Shown piece by piece: positions 62,899 through 64,000 of a stretch of DNA of 64,000 nucleotides; the stretch's first letter is position 1; the number at the start of each line of letters is the position of its first letter. The DNA comes from Culturomica massiliensis. GTDB lineage: Bacteria; Bacteroidota; Bacteroidia; Bacteroidales; Marinifilaceae. Both the position numbers and the translations under genes were made by a program. The stretch is taken from contig NZ_LT594621.1 in the NCBI RefSeq assembly GCF_900091655.1, positions 1,550,001 through 1,614,000 of the forward strand, written 5' to 3'. The notes beneath the pieces are model-generated. The model worked only from the letters and a program-made list of their open reading frames with translations, did no database searches and was not told where the DNA came from.

Positions 62899-63462
62899 TC
62901 AAAAAAGAAGTTCCGTTAACGGACGCTTCGGTACATGATGAGTACCGTCAGCTTCCCGCCAATACCTGTAATCTTCTTCCTCCATATCATCCACAACCAC
63001 CTTCTCCACTGGTTTTCCCAATGCAATCACATACATAATCCGCATATATTCCGGCAACTGCAACACTTTAACCAACCGGTCGTTCTTAAAAGCCTTGATT
63101 ATACATCCGCCGTAACCTTTTTCTACCGCCCCCAAAAGTATCGTCTGTGCCTGTATTCCGTCATCACACAAACAATTCTCCACAATCCGGGTATCCAGTA
63201 ATTGAACCAGGTAAGCAGCCGGACGTTCTCCCTCGGCAGGACCGGCCCAATCAGTCAGATATCCGGCCCAGGCCAATGCCGGAAATATTTCGGCACATTT
63301 TTCCCTTGTAGAAACGATACGGTATTTCAACGGCTGTGCATTACGCCCGGAAGCACACCAGCGAGTCAATGCCACCAATTCTTTTAATTCATCCTCCGAT
63401 AGCCTTACCTGCTCGTCAAAACGACGGTAACTCCGGTTCTTCTGTAACAGATCCTGTAACAT
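62899..63462 (-). CDS. Nitroreductase family protein (NADH:FMN type)
   Basis: 187 residues. The FMN-phosphate motif KNRSYRRFDE near the N-terminus, the CASGRNAQPLKYRIV segment, DDGIQAQTILLGAVEKGYGGCII and the C-terminal VIALGKPVEKV with the trailing H-V-P-KRPL are all nitroreductase family features of the short (about 185-residue) type. It probably reduces nitro, quinone or flavin substrates in the cytosol as a dimer. First gene of a pair with the FAH-like gene. Confidence 0.9.
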   Translation of the reverse strand: MLQDLLQKNRSYRRFDEQVRLSEDELKELVALTRWCASGRNAQPLKYRIVSTREKCAEIFPALAWAGYLTDWAGPAEGERPAAYLVQLLDTRIVENCLCDDGIQAQTILLGAVEKGYGGCIIKAFKNDRLVKVLQLPEYMRIMYVIALGKPVEKVVVDDMEEEDYRYWREADGTHHVPKRPLTELLF

Positions 63463-63547
63463 AATTCAATTTTATTATACCAATCTCAATATTTGTAATC
63501 CATCGACTTTTTCGACGATTTTATCCCTTCGGGTGACAAAATAAATT

Positions 63548-63555
63548 TATCTTTG
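63548..63555 (+). promoter_or_regulatory. -7 box for the AddB-like gene
   Basis: TATCTTTG, 79 bases before the ATG. Confidence 0.5.
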
Positions 63556-63634
63556 TCAAGGTTGTCAAAAATAACAAAAAAAAAGAAAGCCTGAAAGTAA
63601 AATCGTCGGGCACAGGATTTATAAAAAAGGGTAT

Positions 63635-64000
63635 ATGAATTCATTCCTGCAACTGTTAGCCGAAGATCTGATTCGTAAATATCAGTACAATCTGAAAGAC
63701 CTGACGGTGTTGTTTCCGAATAAAAGAGCCGGATTATTTTTGGCCGAAGCATTATCCAAGCGGATTGGTCAACCGATATGGATGCCTGCTATTCTCACGC
63801 TTCCGGAGTTTATCGAACGGCAAACCGGACTGAAAACAGCCGACAACCTCCCTCTAATTATTAAATTATACAAAGCATATACCCAGGTATCCGGTTCTAC
63901 GGAGAAATTCGAAGATTTCTACTTCTGGGGAAACATGCTTTTAGGAGATTTCGACGACATCGACAAATACCTGGCAGATCCTCAGGCTTTATTTTCCAAT
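63635..64000 (+). CDS. PD-(D/E)XK nuclease/AddB-like protein, N-terminus only
   Basis: The first 122 residues are present; the gene runs off the right edge. The N-terminus MNSFLQLLAEDLIRKYQY followed by LTVLFPNKRAGLFLAEAL and ILTLPEFIERQTGL matches the start of the large Bacteroidetes AddB-like proteins (inactive helicase domain joined to a PD-(D/E)XK nuclease), which pair with AddA/UvrD-like helicases in double-strand-break repair. The NKR segment sits where the degenerate Walker A region lies. The nuclease end is outside the window. Assignment rests on the N-terminal pattern only. Confidence 0.75.
   Translation, partial: MNSFLQLLAEDLIRKYQYNLKDLTVLFPNKRAGLFLAEALSKRIGQPIWMPAILTLPEFIERQTGLKTADNLPLIIKLYKAYTQVSGSTEKFEDFYFWGNMLLGDFDDIDKYLADPQALFSN

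Overview
The window looks like a chromosomal segment from an anaerobic gut Bacteroidales bacterium. Three things point that way. Many genes have the Bacteroidetes-type promoter (-7 box TAnnTTTG, sometimes with a TTG about 18-21 bases upstream) and no obvious Shine-Dalgarno sequence. Rho carries a long low-complexity insertion. The gene set (pyruvate:ferredoxin oxidoreductase, a TonB receptor/PnuT/thiamine pyrophosphokinase operon under a TPP riboswitch, DPP IV, PepD, Dcp, MenA, a FimB/Mfa2-like lipoprotein and a Bacteroidales GG-leader peptide) is typical of the order. An Odoribacter/Butyricimonas-like genome is possible, but the sequence alone does not settle the genus.

Layout. 1-4.8 kb (minus): a truncated nucleotide-sugar dehydratase, a pseudouridine synthase, an LptG-like permease and tgt. 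5.3-7.9 kb: an orphan receiver protein facing a GH36 alpha-galactosidase. 8.0-11.9 kb (minus): the thiamine uptake and activation operon behind its riboswitch. 12-17.4 kb (minus): a small membrane protein, nifJ and an AAA ATPase. 17.6-18.6 kb: a tandem array of seven copies of a roughly 157-base unit, each copy with a hairpin. 18.7-31.8 kb: housekeeping and transport genes (C1-type aminopeptidase, rho, GH125, rsmG, flippase-like protein, ksgA-mgtE, BASS transporter, nitroreductase, MFS pump, flavodoxin/ferredoxin protein).

31.8-41.0 kb is a visibly more AT-rich accessory island and the most interesting part. It encodes a ThiF/E1-like enzyme, a LuxR-type regulator, a GNAT protein of the LuxI/FeeM N-acyltransferase type, an outer-membrane beta-barrel protein, a Cys-rich GG-leader precursor peptide, a radical SAM/SPASM maturase, a C39-peptidase ABC exporter and a very short HlyD-like adaptor. 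Paired palindromes of the form TACAC-N4-GTGTA, with identical spacing to each other and to the -7 region, precede both the GNAT gene and the outer-membrane/peptide operon. A one-mismatch copy precedes the ThiF gene. The simplest reading is one regulon that couples an acyl-signal or lipid-modifying enzyme to production and export of a modified peptide.

41.1-64 kb returns to core metabolism: Dcp, arginine deiminase, MenA, PriA, a TonB-C protein, the cmk-ispH-pfkA operon, a macro-domain/Nudix pair, a fimbrial-like lipoprotein with a carbohydrate-binding-like domain, a MATE pump, DPP IV, PepD, an acyl-CoA synthetase, an FAH-like protein with a nitroreductase, and the start of an AddB-like nuclease. 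I saw no tRNA, rRNA or CRISPR array.
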